Positions 51,940-60,815 are shown, counted from the stretch's first letter. The stretch is 64,000 nt of DNA from CAYFWF01 sp964346815 (GCA_964346815.1 CAYFWF010000035.1:1-64000); one strand, 5' to 3'. Translations and numbers: made by a program. Notes: generated by a model not told the origin, from the letters alone.

Positions 51940-52405
51940 TTGTCCCAAAGTGACGGGAATGAGGTATCGTCTTAAGGAGCAGGGAAATGTCTCCGCTCTA
52001 GTTCAGATATTTAACGCCATTCCTTCACCGTCCTTCTCGGTGCCTGCAGAACTGCGCATGATCCATCCAAACCTTTGGACTTTATCCTCTATTTATCCGA
52101 CTCTTAAACCTTTGGAATCGTTGTGTTCAATACATCCTCGGCGTCCGACAAGGTCGGATTCCCTCGAAAGACAACAGCGTTTGGAGAAACGCTGTTGGAG
52201 GTTCCAAGGGGGTATGTCCCCTTGGTCGCAGGGCGAAGCCCGAGAAGGGGAGGCAGGGAGCACAGCGAGCGTTGGAAGGGGGAAGTCAGTTCCCTCTCCA
52301 AGGAGGTTCGGCAAGGCTGGGTTAGGTTGGGTCGGAATCTTCAATGCCGCTCCGACATCACCCTGCTCCTTTATTCCGATTTTATTTCCCTTCACTTTGG
52401 GACAA
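51940..52405. mobile_element. MITE-like palindromic element, long copy with internal hairpins
   Basis: 466 bp with ends TTGTCCCAAAGTGAC and TTCACTTTGGGACAA and arms matching the short copy at 37012-37159 (AGGGAAATGTC, CTCTAGTTCAGAT, TTTAACGCCATTCC on the left; GCCGCTCCGACAT on the right). The two copies diverge after GCCATTCC (about 52022) and match again from TGCCGCTCCGACAT (about 52345). The 320-bp insert in this copy carries the hairpin array. There is no ORF with recognisable content. The right end lies 52 nt before the GH109-type gene. Confidence 0.75.
52144..52302 (+). repeat. Array of five hairpins inside the long MITE copy
   Basis: In order: TCCGAC/GTCGGA (52144-52158), AACAGCGTTT/AAACGCTGTT (52173-52196, 10 bp perfect, GGAG loop), CCAAGGGG/CCCCTTGG (52204-52225), GGGC/GCCC with GAA loop (52231-52241), and a bulged TTGGA..GGGAA stem (52272-52302). 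Such dense pairing suggests a structured RNA or a DNA cruciform. It is not in the short copy. Confidence 0.6.
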
Positions 52406-52457
52406 CCTCATATAATAAATAAATGAAGTAAGGATATTTTCAAAGAGGAGAGAAGTT

Positions 52458-53816
52458 ATGAAGAAAAAATACACCCGACGGGATTTTATCAGAACAAGCG
52501 CTGCAGCAGGCGCTGGCTTAGCTCTGGACGGAATATTAACCTCCAGTGCTGAAAGACAACAGAAGCTGACGAGCCTCCCTCCATCAAAAAAAATTGCTTC
52601 GCCTATGGAAAAGGTGCGGATCGGGTTTATCGGTGTCGGAGGGATGGGCATGGCCCATGTAGGGAATCTGTTGAAGATAGAAGGAGCAGAGCTTCGTGCG
52701 GTGTGCGACATCGTCGAGTGGAAAGTCGAAAGAGTCCAGGCGATGTGTCAGGCAGCCGGAAAGCCAAGACCCGAAGGATATACCCGCGGCGAGCATGATT
52801 TCAAAAGGATGTGCGAGCGGGATGATCTCGATCTTGTCTACAGCGCCACTCCTTGGCGGTGGCATGTGCCCATGTGTCTGGAAGCCATGAACACAGGAAA
52901 ACATGCTGCGGTGGAGGTCCCGGCAGCCATCACCATCGAGGAATGCTGGAATCTTGTGGAGACATCCGAGAAAACGGGTAAGTACTGCATCATGATGGAG
53001 AACTGCAACTACGACAGGGTCGAGATGATGATCTTGAACATGGTGAAAAAAGGGATACTGGGTGAGCTGCTGCATGCTGAGTGTGGTTATCTGCATGACT
53101 TGAGAGCTGTCAAGCACGATCTCCTGGGTGAAGGGGTCTGGCGTCGGGACCATTCGATGAAACGAAATGGTGATCTGTATCCCACCCATGGGCTCGGACC
53201 GGTGGCGCAGTGCATGGATATCAACCGAGGCAATCAATTTGATTATCTTGTCTCCATGGGTTCCAAGACCAGGGGTTTGCATCTTTATGCTGTGGAGCGA
53301 TTTGGCCCTGACAGCCCTCAGGCCAAAGAAGAGTACATGTTGGACGATGTGGTTACCACTTTGATCCGGACAAAACAAGAAGAGACCATAGTGGTGCAGC
53401 ATGACACAAGCTCTCCGCGGCCTTACAGCCGAGATATCTTGGTGCAGGGGACAAAGGGGATCGTGAGAAAGTACCCTCGTCCTCTGATCTATATAGAAGG
53501 AAGGAGCACTCCCCACCGTTGGGAAGAAAATTTGGAGTACAGGAAAGAGTTCGATCATCCGATCTGGACCCAACTGAAAGAAAAAAGCAGAGGAGCCGGA
53601 CACGGAGGAATGGATTTCATAGAAGACTACAGGCTGATCGATGCTCTTCTGAACGGCCGGGAGCCTGATATGGATGTCTATGATGCTGCTGCCATCAGTG
53701 CGGTCTCTGAACTGAGCGAGCGTTCCATCTCCCTTGGCAGCAAGCCGCTCTCCTTTCCGGATTTCACTCGAGGAATGTGGAAAAAACCACGAGAGCTTCA
53801 GGTTATGCAGGTCTAA
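52458..53816 (+). CDS. GH109-like NAD-dependent glycosidase (Gfo/Idh/MocA superfamily)
   Basis: 452 aa. A Tat signal (TRRDFIRTS, Arg7-Arg8) precedes a Rossmann fold with GFIGVGGMG (56-64). The family 109 hallmarks are present: EVPAAITIEECW, ENCNYDRVEMM, GDLYPTHGLGPVA, HDTSSPRPYSR, GHGGMDFIEDYRLIDAL and FPDFTRGMW. Characterised members are alpha-N-acetylgalactosaminidases that use bound NAD in a redox-assisted cleavage. It is exported folded with cofactor. The gene is monocistronic and starts 52 nt after the long MITE. Confidence 0.85.
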   Translation: MKKKYTRRDFIRTSAAAGAGLALDGILTSSAERQQKLTSLPPSKKIASPMEKVRIGFIGVGGMGMAHVGNLLKIEGAELRAVCDIVEWKVERVQAMCQAAGKPRPEGYTRGEHDFKRMCERDDLDLVYSATPWRWHVPMCLEAMNTGKHAAVEVPAAITIEECWNLVETSEKTGKYCIMMENCNYDRVEMMILNMVKKGILGELLHAECGYLHDLRAVKHDLLGEGVWRRDHSMKRNGDLYPTHGLGPVAQCMDINRGNQFDYLVSMGSKTRGLHLYAVERFGPDSPQAKEEYMLDDVVTTLIRTKQEETIVVQHDTSSPRPYSRDILVQGTKGIVRKYPRPLIYIEGRSTPHRWEENLEYRKEFDHPIWTQLKEKSRGAGHGGMDFIEDYRLIDALLNGREPDMDVYDAAAISAVSELSERSISLGSKPLSFPDFTRGMWKKPRELQVMQV

Positions 53817-53851
53817 GCGTGAACAAGAGCAGCGTGTTGTTCAGGATTCGG

Positions 53852-56446
53852 TCATTCATATCTTAAAGAACTGGCGGGGTTTGCCCTTGCCGCTTTTATG
53901 GACTGATAACTGACTGTGAGCAGTGCAAGAGTCATCACCATCACTGTCGAGAACAGAAACGTCCAAAAAGAGATGTCAATCCGGTAAGAAAAGTTTTCAA
54001 GCCAAAGATTCATTGAGAAATAGACGATAGGCCAGGCGACGACATTGGCCAAGAGAATCCACTTGCTGAATTCCTTGGAGACCATAAAGATGATGCCAGA
54101 AACTGAAGCTCCCAGGATTTTCCTGATCCCGATTTCCTTGGTGCGTTTCTCGAGAACATAAAAAGACAACCCGAACAGACCCAGGCAGGAGATAAAGAGA
54201 GCAAGAAAGGTGAACGTGCGAAAGACTTGGCCCATTTTTTCTTCAGATCTGTAAAGCCTATCATATTGGTCATCCAAGAAGAAATAGTCAAAGGGATGTC
54301 CAGGGTTGAACTCCTTCCATTTGTTTTGAATGAAGGACATGGTATGGAAAATGTTTTCGCTTTTTATTCTGATGGAGGCATAGCTGCCAATACCAGGGGT
54401 TATATGCAGGACCAAAGGCTCAATTTTTTGATGGAAAGATTGGTAATGAAAATCCTTGACCACACCTATGACGAATCCTTTTTTATTTTTGTCTCCGGCC
54501 CAAATCATTTTTTTCCCGATGGGATCCTCCCAACCGAAGTTTTTGACGGCTGCTTCATTGACGATATATGCGTCATCCACATCTGTAGGGAAGTCTCTCG
54601 AGAAATTTCTCCCTTCTTTTATCTTTATGCCAAAAGTTGGGATGAAATCAAAATCCACAAACATGGAGTTTCTGGGATACCAGTGATTTCCCTCCGGGAA
54701 AATTCCCCTCTCTCCCACGGATCTTCCCGGAACAGTAGATGACCCAGCGACATTGACTATGGAAGGATTCAGCAGGAGAGCATTCCTGTAAGATTCATAT
54801 TTGATTTGCACACCTGGGCTCCTTAAAGGAATAACCACTACATGTTCTCCATCAAATCCCAGATTTTTGTTCAGACAGTAATTTATCTGCCTGTAGACGA
54901 TTAGGGTTCCGATAATCAGACAAGCCGAAATCATAAATTGGAGCATAACCAGAGCTTTCCGAAACAGGACGCCCTTCTGTCCCTCGGATAAGGATCCTTT
55001 AAGGATCTTCATCGGTTGAAATGAAGAGAAAAATAAAGAGGGATAACTTCCAGAAAAGAAACCTGAGATGAGGATAACACAGGCGAGAAATCCTCCGATG
55101 AAGACAATATTTTGGGCATTAAAGGGAATATCTTTGCCTGAAAGAGTATTAAAGGTGGGCAGAAAAGCTGCGATCAGAAATACGGAAATAAAGGCTGCAA
55201 TCAAGGAAAAGAGAAAGGATTCTCCGAGAAACAGTCTGATCAATTGACCTCGAAAGGCCCCTATGACTTTACGGACTCCTACTTCTCTAGCCCTGTGAGC
55301 TGAACGTGCCGTGGAAAGATTCATGAAATTGATACAGGCTATGCTGAGGATGAATATGGCGATAGTGGTGAATATATAGACATAGGAAATATCGCTGTTG
55401 TTCGGTGCCATTTCCTGGTTATAGTAACGGGAATGAAGATGAATATCCTCGATGGGCTGAAGATGCAGTTGCGTTTTCGTCTGCTCTCCGAAATGTTTTT
55501 TCATAAAAGGCGATAGTTTTTCATCCAATTGATTTTGATCGTATTCCTTATTCAGAAGAACATAGGTGTAGAACTGAAGTGTCCTCCAGTTGTTTAAAGC
55601 CCATCGGTAAGGCATCGATTCAAAAGAGGCCAAAAAGTCGAACCGGAAATGCGTGTTCTCGGGAACATTTTTGACGACACCTGTAATTTTGAGTTCGACA
55701 GCGTCATTGATGCGCAAAACCTTTCCCATCGGATCCTCTTTGCCGAAATATTTTTGAGCCATTGTCTCGGTCAGAACAATCGAATTCGGTTCTTTGAGCA
55801 CGGTTTCAGGATTGCCTCGAAGAAGAGGAAATGTGAAAACCTCGAAAACAGTCGGGTCCGCAAAAAATAGATTATCCTCGTAAAAATATTTTTTCCCCAG
55901 AGAGACAGACCATTTATCGATCCAATTGGGATTGAATAAACGGACAAAGGTAAGCACTTCAGGGAGCTCCTTTTGAAGTGCCGGTCCCAACAGGTCAGGG
56001 GAGCCGACATTATGCTCCCATTTTCCGTCCACATACTCATCCACGATGGTTCTGTAGATTCGAGGTGAATTTTTATGGAATTTTTCAAAGTTCAATTCAT
56101 CGCGAACAAAAAGAAAGATCAATAAACAGCACGCCATTCCGACCGAAAGTCCGAAAATATTGATAAAAGCAAATCCTCTGTGCCTCTGGATATTTCGGAA
56201 GGCAATTTTCAAATGATTTTTCATCATCTCGAGTCTCCAAAATATTGAGCTCATCATTGATCGGGCCAAGGTGGTCAGGAGTTGGAACCACAGCCACAGC
56301 TGTGCCCTCAGTACGCCGGATTCTGCATGCAGAGAACGATACACTTCCTCCAGATCCCCGGATTTTTCCAAAAAGTCTTCCCTGCTCAGAAATAATCTCA
56401 GGAAAAGATTGGCCATTCGGGGCGAAGGATCCCTGCCCATTCTCAT
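53852..56446 (-). CDS. FtsX-like ABC permease with permease-prefix domain
   Basis: 864 aa. Residues 1-75 are the prefix (MANLFLRLFLSREDFLEKSG, then AQLWLWFQLLTTLARSMMS). The core follows: LKIAFRNIQRHRGFAFINIF, FMNLSTARSAHRAREVGVRKVIGA, EKRTKEIGIRKILGASVSG, and the end SSLRYE. It overlaps the PadR stop as ATGA (56443-56446), a tighter link than in the 22834-25776 pair. Like the other permeases here it has no ATPase neighbour. It ends 35 nt from the convergent GH109 gene. Confidence 0.85.
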   Translation of the reverse strand: MRMGRDPSPRMANLFLRLFLSREDFLEKSGDLEEVYRSLHAESGVLRAQLWLWFQLLTTLARSMMSSIFWRLEMMKNHLKIAFRNIQRHRGFAFINIFGLSVGMACCLLIFLFVRDELNFEKFHKNSPRIYRTIVDEYVDGKWEHNVGSPDLLGPALQKELPEVLTFVRLFNPNWIDKWSVSLGKKYFYEDNLFFADPTVFEVFTFPLLRGNPETVLKEPNSIVLTETMAQKYFGKEDPMGKVLRINDAVELKITGVVKNVPENTHFRFDFLASFESMPYRWALNNWRTLQFYTYVLLNKEYDQNQLDEKLSPFMKKHFGEQTKTQLHLQPIEDIHLHSRYYNQEMAPNNSDISYVYIFTTIAIFILSIACINFMNLSTARSAHRAREVGVRKVIGAFRGQLIRLFLGESFLFSLIAAFISVFLIAAFLPTFNTLSGKDIPFNAQNIVFIGGFLACVILISGFFSGSYPSLFFSSFQPMKILKGSLSEGQKGVLFRKALVMLQFMISACLIIGTLIVYRQINYCLNKNLGFDGEHVVVIPLRSPGVQIKYESYRNALLLNPSIVNVAGSSTVPGRSVGERGIFPEGNHWYPRNSMFVDFDFIPTFGIKIKEGRNFSRDFPTDVDDAYIVNEAAVKNFGWEDPIGKKMIWAGDKNKKGFVIGVVKDFHYQSFHQKIEPLVLHITPGIGSYASIRIKSENIFHTMSFIQNKWKEFNPGHPFDYFFLDDQYDRLYRSEEKMGQVFRTFTFLALFISCLGLFGLSFYVLEKRTKEIGIRKILGASVSGIIFMVSKEFSKWILLANVVAWPIVYFSMNLWLENFSYRIDISFWTFLFSTVMVMTLALLTVSYQSIKAARANPASSLRYE

Positions 56447-56778
56447 TTGCTTCCGTCAGGTTCCAGCTCGATGTATGAAATATCTGACCAGACTTTCTGA
56501 TGTTTCTGATACAGTTTCATCAAAGCTTTTTTGCCTTCTGGAGTAACCCTGTAAAAAAATTTGCTCTTGCCTCCCCGTTCAGGAAGAGGATCCCCTTTCG
56601 TTTTTTTGACAAAACCCTTTTTACTGAGTTTGTCCAGTGGCGTATAGATGGAGGCAAAGGACCACTTGTCGCCTGTATCCTTCCAGATTTGTTGGCGGAT
56701 ACTCACGCCATAGGCATCGTCTCCGAGCTTAAGGATGGTTACTAAAATGATTTCTTCTGTCCGGGACAGACTTTTCAT
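56443..56778 (-). CDS. PadR-family transcriptional regulator
   Basis: 111 aa. A winged helix reads LSRTEEIILVTILKLGDDAYGVSIRQQI, KWSFASIYTPLDKLSKKGFVKK and GGKSKFFYRVTPEG. It is clearly paralogous to the 25453-25776 regulator. It is the first gene of a PadR-permease operon. A near-consensus promoter and a perfect palindrome lie right upstream, so it very probably represses its own transcription. Confidence 0.87.
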   Translation of the reverse strand: MKSLSRTEEIILVTILKLGDDAYGVSIRQQIWKDTGDKWSFASIYTPLDKLSKKGFVKKTKGDPLPERGGKSKFFYRVTPEGKKALMKLYQKHQKVWSDISYIELEPDGSK

Positions 56779-56796
56779 TGCAGTTCTCCATTAAAA

Positions 56797-56844
56797 ATAT
56801 CAGAAACTGATATATATTATAAGAAAATACGGACGAGAAGTCAA
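56797..56844 (-). promoter_or_regulatory. Promoter and palindromic operator of the PadR-permease operon
   Basis: On the minus strand TTGACT (complement of 56839-56844), a 17-bp spacer and perfect TATAAT (complement of 56816-56821). Directly downstream lies ATATCAG-AAA-CTGATAT (56797-56813), a perfect 7-bp inverted repeat placed at the expected start of transcription. A PadR dimer bound there would block the polymerase. Confidence 0.65.
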
Positions 56845-56951
56845 AAAAGTCTTGATGTTTTAACTTGCCTCCTCCGGATCGATCCTAGACTTCCCTGACT
56901 GCGTTTGAAACGATTATTAAAATGGAGATGCTCGAGAATATAAATAAAAAG

Positions 56952-56980
56952 TTGAAAAGAATGAGGGAGGTTGATATAAC
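56952..56980 (+). promoter_or_regulatory. Sigma-70-type promoter for the small membrane protein
   Basis: TTGAAA (56952-56957), a 17-bp spacer and TATAAC (56975-56980), each 5 of 6. Downstream the leader carries CTCCT-AAAC-AGGAG near 56985-57000, which could pair. Confidence 0.6.
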
Positions 56981-57064
56981 AAAAACCTCCTAAACAGGAG
57001 AGAACAATCAAGATGAATTTGAGTGAATGAGAGGGATCGATAAGCTTCGAACAGTAGGGACACG

Positions 57065-57274
57065 ATGAAAAAAGCTTCTTTTGGCGCTACAAGAGCGGCT
57101 CTGGGATGTGGTGTCATCATGATCTTTGTTACGGGAATTTTTGGTTTCGTACTTTCCTTTTTTACAGATGATCCTGAGCTGGCGTCAGCAGTGAGGAGTC
57201 GATGCTTGATAGGGATATTGATTGGCATAGCGATGGTCATCGCTTGGAAAATATTTAAGTCTCGTTTGGAGTGA
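57065..57274 (+). CDS. Small two-helix membrane protein
   Basis: 69 aa. Two hydrophobic helices, about 11-33 (ALGCGVIMIFVTGIFGFVLSFF) and 46-62 (CLIGILIGIAMVIAWKIF), are joined by a short acidic loop. AGGGA lies before the ATG. Its own promoter is visible at 56952. No family recognised. Confidence 0.5.
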   Translation: MKKASFGATRAALGCGVIMIFVTGIFGFVLSFFTDDPELASAVRSRCLIGILIGIAMVIAWKIFKSRLE

Positions 57275-57307
57275 GAAGGATTTTACTATTCCAGATTATT
57301 CAGAAAA

Positions 57308-58531
57308 TTGAAAATACTCTTCACAATCACAGGCCCCTGGGGAACAGGAGCTGCCACTGTCGTGGAGGGCGTGACTCAGGAACTGCTGGGGCTGGGGCAC
57401 AGTGTGAAAGTCGTTTTCCCAGATCTGGGATTTCCGTCTCCGGACAAAGATAAATATTATGGCCATCCCGATCTCTATCAGATCATAAAATTCCCAGTTA
57501 GATTCTGTGGTGTAAACTTCCATACATTTCCTCTTATCCTCCCTGATCCCAACCCACGGAATATCAAGAATGCCTGGACATTTAAAGATATGGAAGAAGA
57601 AAAATTTGACTTATATATAGATTTCTTGAGATACCGCCTGAAAAAAATTATTAGGAATTTCAAACCGGATATCATAGAGACAGAGCATGTTTGGATAATG
57701 GGCTATGTCCTGCTCGAGATGGGCTGTCCTGTTGTGGTCGGTGCCCACAATTCCGACCAGATGGGATATCGGTACGACGCACGAATGCGTCCTTATGCGA
57801 AAGCATGTGCGAGCAAAGCACGCTACATCTTTGCCATTTCCGAGCATGTGAAAGAGAAGTGCCTGAAACTTTATGGCGTTCCTTCTGATCGTGTGATCGT
57901 GATTCCGAGCGGTTACGACGACACCATCTTCCGCCCTCGCAGTCTTATAAAAAAGAGGATCTTGAAAAAATATGGACTGGACGCCCCGTTTTCTCTTCCT
58001 GTTGTGGCTTTCGGTGGAAAGATGTCGAAGACAAAAGGAGCCGATGTTCTGCTGAAGGCCAATCGAACGCTACAAAAAAGACATCCCTATCTGCTTCTGC
58101 TTTTCGGTTCCGGAGACATCCAAGATGCATTAGGCCGTGTTCCTTTCAAAGATGAACTGAAGAATACCCACTTCATGGGTCATGTCACTCAGGATGTTTT
58201 GGCAGATTTTTTTAATATCTCAGATTTCGGCGTGTTTCCTTCCCGGGAGGAAGGCTTTTGTGTGGCTGCGCTAGAGGCCATGGGGTGCGGTCTGCCTGTA
58301 GTCGGAACCGATATCCCTTCGCTGAAGGAGTTGATCGTGGGTAAGATCGTTCCTCCTGGAAATCCCACGGCCCTGGCTGCGGCGATGGAATCTCTGTTGA
58401 GACTTCCGCCCGAGCAGAAGGAACGGCTGGGTGAAACGTCGATCAAAAGGGCCCTTGGATACAGTTGGAAGAAGAACGCCGCTAAAAGAATGGCCTATTA
58501 TAAAGCTGTAATGAATTCTCTCAATCCTTAG
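57308..58531 (+). CDS. Glycosyltransferase family 4
   Basis: 407 aa from TTG 57308; no ATG fits, as the protein should start at MKILFTITGPWGTGAATVVE. GT-B fold with acceptor loop at the start, IIETEHVWIMGYVLL, VGAHNSDQMGYRYD, the linker YIFAISEHVKEKCL and IVIPSGYDDTIFRP. The donor site has SREEGFCVAALEAMGCGLPVVGTD with the E-x7-E pattern. It adds a sugar to a polysaccharide, lipid or core acceptor. No other polysaccharide gene is directly beside it. The ribosome site for the TTG is weak. Confidence 0.82.
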   Translation: MKILFTITGPWGTGAATVVEGVTQELLGLGHSVKVVFPDLGFPSPDKDKYYGHPDLYQIIKFPVRFCGVNFHTFPLILPDPNPRNIKNAWTFKDMEEEKFDLYIDFLRYRLKKIIRNFKPDIIETEHVWIMGYVLLEMGCPVVVGAHNSDQMGYRYDARMRPYAKACASKARYIFAISEHVKEKCLKLYGVPSDRVIVIPSGYDDTIFRPRSLIKKRILKKYGLDAPFSLPVVAFGGKMSKTKGADVLLKANRTLQKRHPYLLLLFGSGDIQDALGRVPFKDELKNTHFMGHVTQDVLADFFNISDFGVFPSREEGFCVAALEAMGCGLPVVGTDIPSLKELIVGKIVPPGNPTALAAAMESLLRLPPEQKERLGETSIKRALGYSWKKNAAKRMAYYKAVMNSLNP

Positions 58532-58667
58532 TTTTAGAATATATCTGACTTTGTGTTCTTCACTTAACCCGAATTATCCAGGTTAATTGTTCTTTTTATG
58601 ATGGGTTTTTCATTTGCTGCTCTTTATCTTGTCGTTTTTTGACGAATGTGTTATTGAGAAATAGAGC

Positions 58668-58683
58668 GTCCCCCCTAGGGGAC
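58668..58683 (+). promoter_or_regulatory. Short perfect hairpin upstream of an exported-protein gene
   Basis: GTCCCC-CCTA-GGGGAC, 6 bp stem, 35 nt before ATG 58718. It has no T tract; it may be an operator or a leader hairpin. Confidence 0.3.
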
Positions 58684-58717
58684 CCCATAAAGCCAGATTA
58701 AGAACAGGAGGTCTTCG

Positions 58718-59650
58718 ATGAAAATACTCATTATTTTGACGCTGGCGGTTTTTGCTGCCGCACCTATGAACCTTATTCTTACTATCGATAAAGGAAGTCG
58801 CGGAGAAGCGGTGAAAGAGTATGATTTATCCCTCAAGGATAAAGAGGGCGATGTGGATTATTACCAGATGAGGACCGTCTATTACCATGGAAATGCAATC
58901 GGGATCACTCAGAATAGGGATGAATTGATCGCCGTATTTAAGAGAGAAGTGCTCGATGTTTCAGAGGATTCCCATCGAGTGAAATATACATGGGCCAGCT
59001 CCAAACTTGGTCATGCAAATTCTCTGAAGGGAGAGATCGCTGACTGGAAGTCCCTGAATTTTTCTGATGGTTTTACATATTCCTTGGATTTGGAAAATAC
59101 GCGATTCCCGGAGTGTATTGATTTTAAACCTCTTCCCAAGTCCATGAATGGGTTCCGCTTTATGGTCAACATCCTGGATGCCCATGCTCAATTCGAGCTT
59201 CTTAGAACAGAAGCCAGCGGTCGTATCAGCGGACTGAAAAGGGTGGGGGATAGGGTGGTCTGTCCGGATGCTCATCAGACCGCAGTCTTGGACTTTCCTC
59301 CGTTCTCGACAGACTCTAGGTTCACAAACGGAGATTACGATACAGTTTTCATGGGAATTTGGAATAGAGATGGGAAAAAACTTGCTGTTCTCGAATACAA
59401 TAACTCAGAGTCCAAGCTCAGCAATACAGTGAATTGGAATCCTGATTGGACTTTTGATCAGAAGGGAACATCGAACTTTTGGGGACATGTTTATATTGAT
59501 CTTGAGAGCGGTAAGCTGGCAAGAGGGGATCTGTTCGAGTATGTGGTGATAGAGATAGACAGCAAAGGATTCGAAAATCCGCTTCGGCTGTTCGAAAGAC
59601 GTATCGTCGAAATTCAAAAGATAACCAAACAAGGATTCGAGACATTTTAG
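58718..59650 (+). CDS. Exported protein of unknown function
   Basis: 310 aa. A short signal peptide (MKILIILTLAVFAAAPMNLI) precedes beta-rich sequence: DYYQMRTVYYHGNAIGITQ, VKYTWASSKLGHANSLKGE, FRFMVNILDAHAQFELL and NFWGHVYIDLESGKLARGDLFEYVVIE. The ending suggests an all-beta lectin- or lipoprotein-like fold. AACAGGAGG precedes the ATG. I recognise no family and see no catalytic motif. Confidence 0.6.
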   Translation: MKILIILTLAVFAAAPMNLILTIDKGSRGEAVKEYDLSLKDKEGDVDYYQMRTVYYHGNAIGITQNRDELIAVFKREVLDVSEDSHRVKYTWASSKLGHANSLKGEIADWKSLNFSDGFTYSLDLENTRFPECIDFKPLPKSMNGFRFMVNILDAHAQFELLRTEASGRISGLKRVGDRVVCPDAHQTAVLDFPPFSTDSRFTNGDYDTVFMGIWNRDGKKLAVLEYNNSESKLSNTVNWNPDWTFDQKGTSNFWGHVYIDLESGKLARGDLFEYVVIEIDSKGFENPLRLFERRIVEIQKITKQGFETF

Positions 59651-59758
59651 GTCTGATCAGAACTTTTTTCGGTTTCATACGTCTTGGTGATTGGATGCAG
59701 ATGAAGCCGAGAAATGTGAAAGAGGCCTGAGGCGGCATACTCAGAAAAGAACCAGCGA

Positions 59759-60343
59759 ATGAGAGAAAGGATGTTTGATGCAGTATACGACAGTTACAAA
59801 ACTGCTGTTTATGCATTCGCTTACCGCTTGACCCAGAATAGGGGAGAAGCGGAGGATTTGTTCCAGGAAACATGGCTGCGTGTCGCTCAGAATTTTCCGA
59901 AGGTATTAGACATGAAAAAGATAAAAGCTTGGTTATTCACCATCGCGGCCAATCTGCACAAAGATGTACTCCGGAAAAAGAGAATCAGGAGGGTGTTCCT
60001 GTTTCAGAGAAAATGGGAATTCGATCAAATATGGGATTGTTCAGGGGACACCTCCGCATTAAGCAGCTCAGACAAGGCGAGTGTATCAGAGCGGATGGAG
60101 ATAGGCCGGGATATTTCTTTGGCCATCGCAAAGTTGTCGGCACCCCAACGCCTGATATTTATTCTCAAAGAAGTAGAGGGATTCACGCAATTAGAAATCA
60201 GTGAGATGCTCGGCATGCCCGTCGGAACGGTCAAGTCCTTAATGTATCGGGCAGTGCAAAGCCTTCGCCGTGATTTGACGGCTTATCATCCTAAAAAAAT
60301 CAAAAAAAATGGGAGAAGTCCGAATGAGATGCAGAGAGGTTGA
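59759..60343 (+). CDS. ECF-type RNA polymerase sigma factor
   Basis: 194 aa with sigma regions 2 and 4 only. Region 2 reads VYAFAYRLTQNRGEAEDLFQETWLRV and KIKAWLFTIAANLHKDVLRK; region 4 reads LSAPQRLIFILKEVEGFTQLEISEMLGMPVGTVKSLMYRAVQSLRRDL. It directs polymerase to a small regulon under a membrane or envelope signal. The next gene, overlapping by 20 nt, encodes a zinc-binding anti-sigma factor. Confidence 0.9.
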   Translation: MRERMFDAVYDSYKTAVYAFAYRLTQNRGEAEDLFQETWLRVAQNFPKVLDMKKIKAWLFTIAANLHKDVLRKKRIRRVFLFQRKWEFDQIWDCSGDTSALSSSDKASVSERMEIGRDISLAIAKLSAPQRLIFILKEVEGFTQLEISEMLGMPVGTVKSLMYRAVQSLRRDLTAYHPKKIKKNGRSPNEMQRG

Positions 60344-60800
60344 ACATTTGTTGTGTGATGGCTCTGTGGGGGATCTGGGCAAGGACCAGCTTGAAGAGGT
60401 GCAGGAACACATCTCCGGTTGTGAGCAATGTGCGTGCCTAGAAGATGATTTGAGAAAGATCCGGTTTCACCTGCAGAGGATGCAATCCCAGATCCCATCT
60501 GTGGAGCTGTTGGAGCGGACCAGAAGCATATGCCATGCTCGGTTAAATGCTCCATCCATCCCCAAATATATTTGGGCCGCGCTGGTAGCGCTTCTCGGAT
60601 TGACGGGTGTATTGATGCTGCCCTTTGCTAAGGAACTAATTCAGGGTCAACCTCTTTCCTTTCCCATGGTGAGTGTGTTCGTAATGATGATTCAAAATTT
60701 AGCCATGCTCTTTTTCGCCCCCGTTGTGATACAAAGATTTCGGCTCAGGAAAAAAGATGCCATGAATGGCTTCATGTCTTCAGGACCACATCGGGCATGA
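60324..60800 (+). CDS. Zinc-finger anti-sigma factor, membrane protein
   Basis: 158 aa from ATG 60324, favoured over 60309 because GGGAGAAG lies before it. The N-terminal anti-sigma zinc domain has Cys in MRCREVEHLL and the H-x3-C-x2-C motif HISGCEQC. Two hydrophobic helices follow (AALVALLGLTGVLMLPF and VFVMMIQNLAMLFFAPVVI). It should hold the ECF sigma factor at the inner membrane until a signal releases it. The C-terminus has no large periplasmic sensor, so the signal may be in the membrane or in the third gene. Confidence 0.82.
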   Translation: MRCREVEHLLCDGSVGDLGKDQLEEVQEHISGCEQCACLEDDLRKIRFHLQRMQSQIPSVELLERTRSICHARLNAPSIPKYIWAALVALLGLTGVLMLPFAKELIQGQPLSFPMVSVFVMMIQNLAMLFFAPVVIQRFRLRKKDAMNGFMSSGPHRA

Positions 60801-60815
60801 TTTAGGAGGTTTGAT

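Noticed and set aside
52144..52302. Retron msr-msd or group II intron
   Set aside because: The hairpins suggested this, but no reverse transcriptase, domain V motif or branch structure is present.
52584..53603. 339-codon minus-strand frame
   Set aside because: It is antisense to the GH109-type gene. His/Pro-rich content is typical of a shadow frame.
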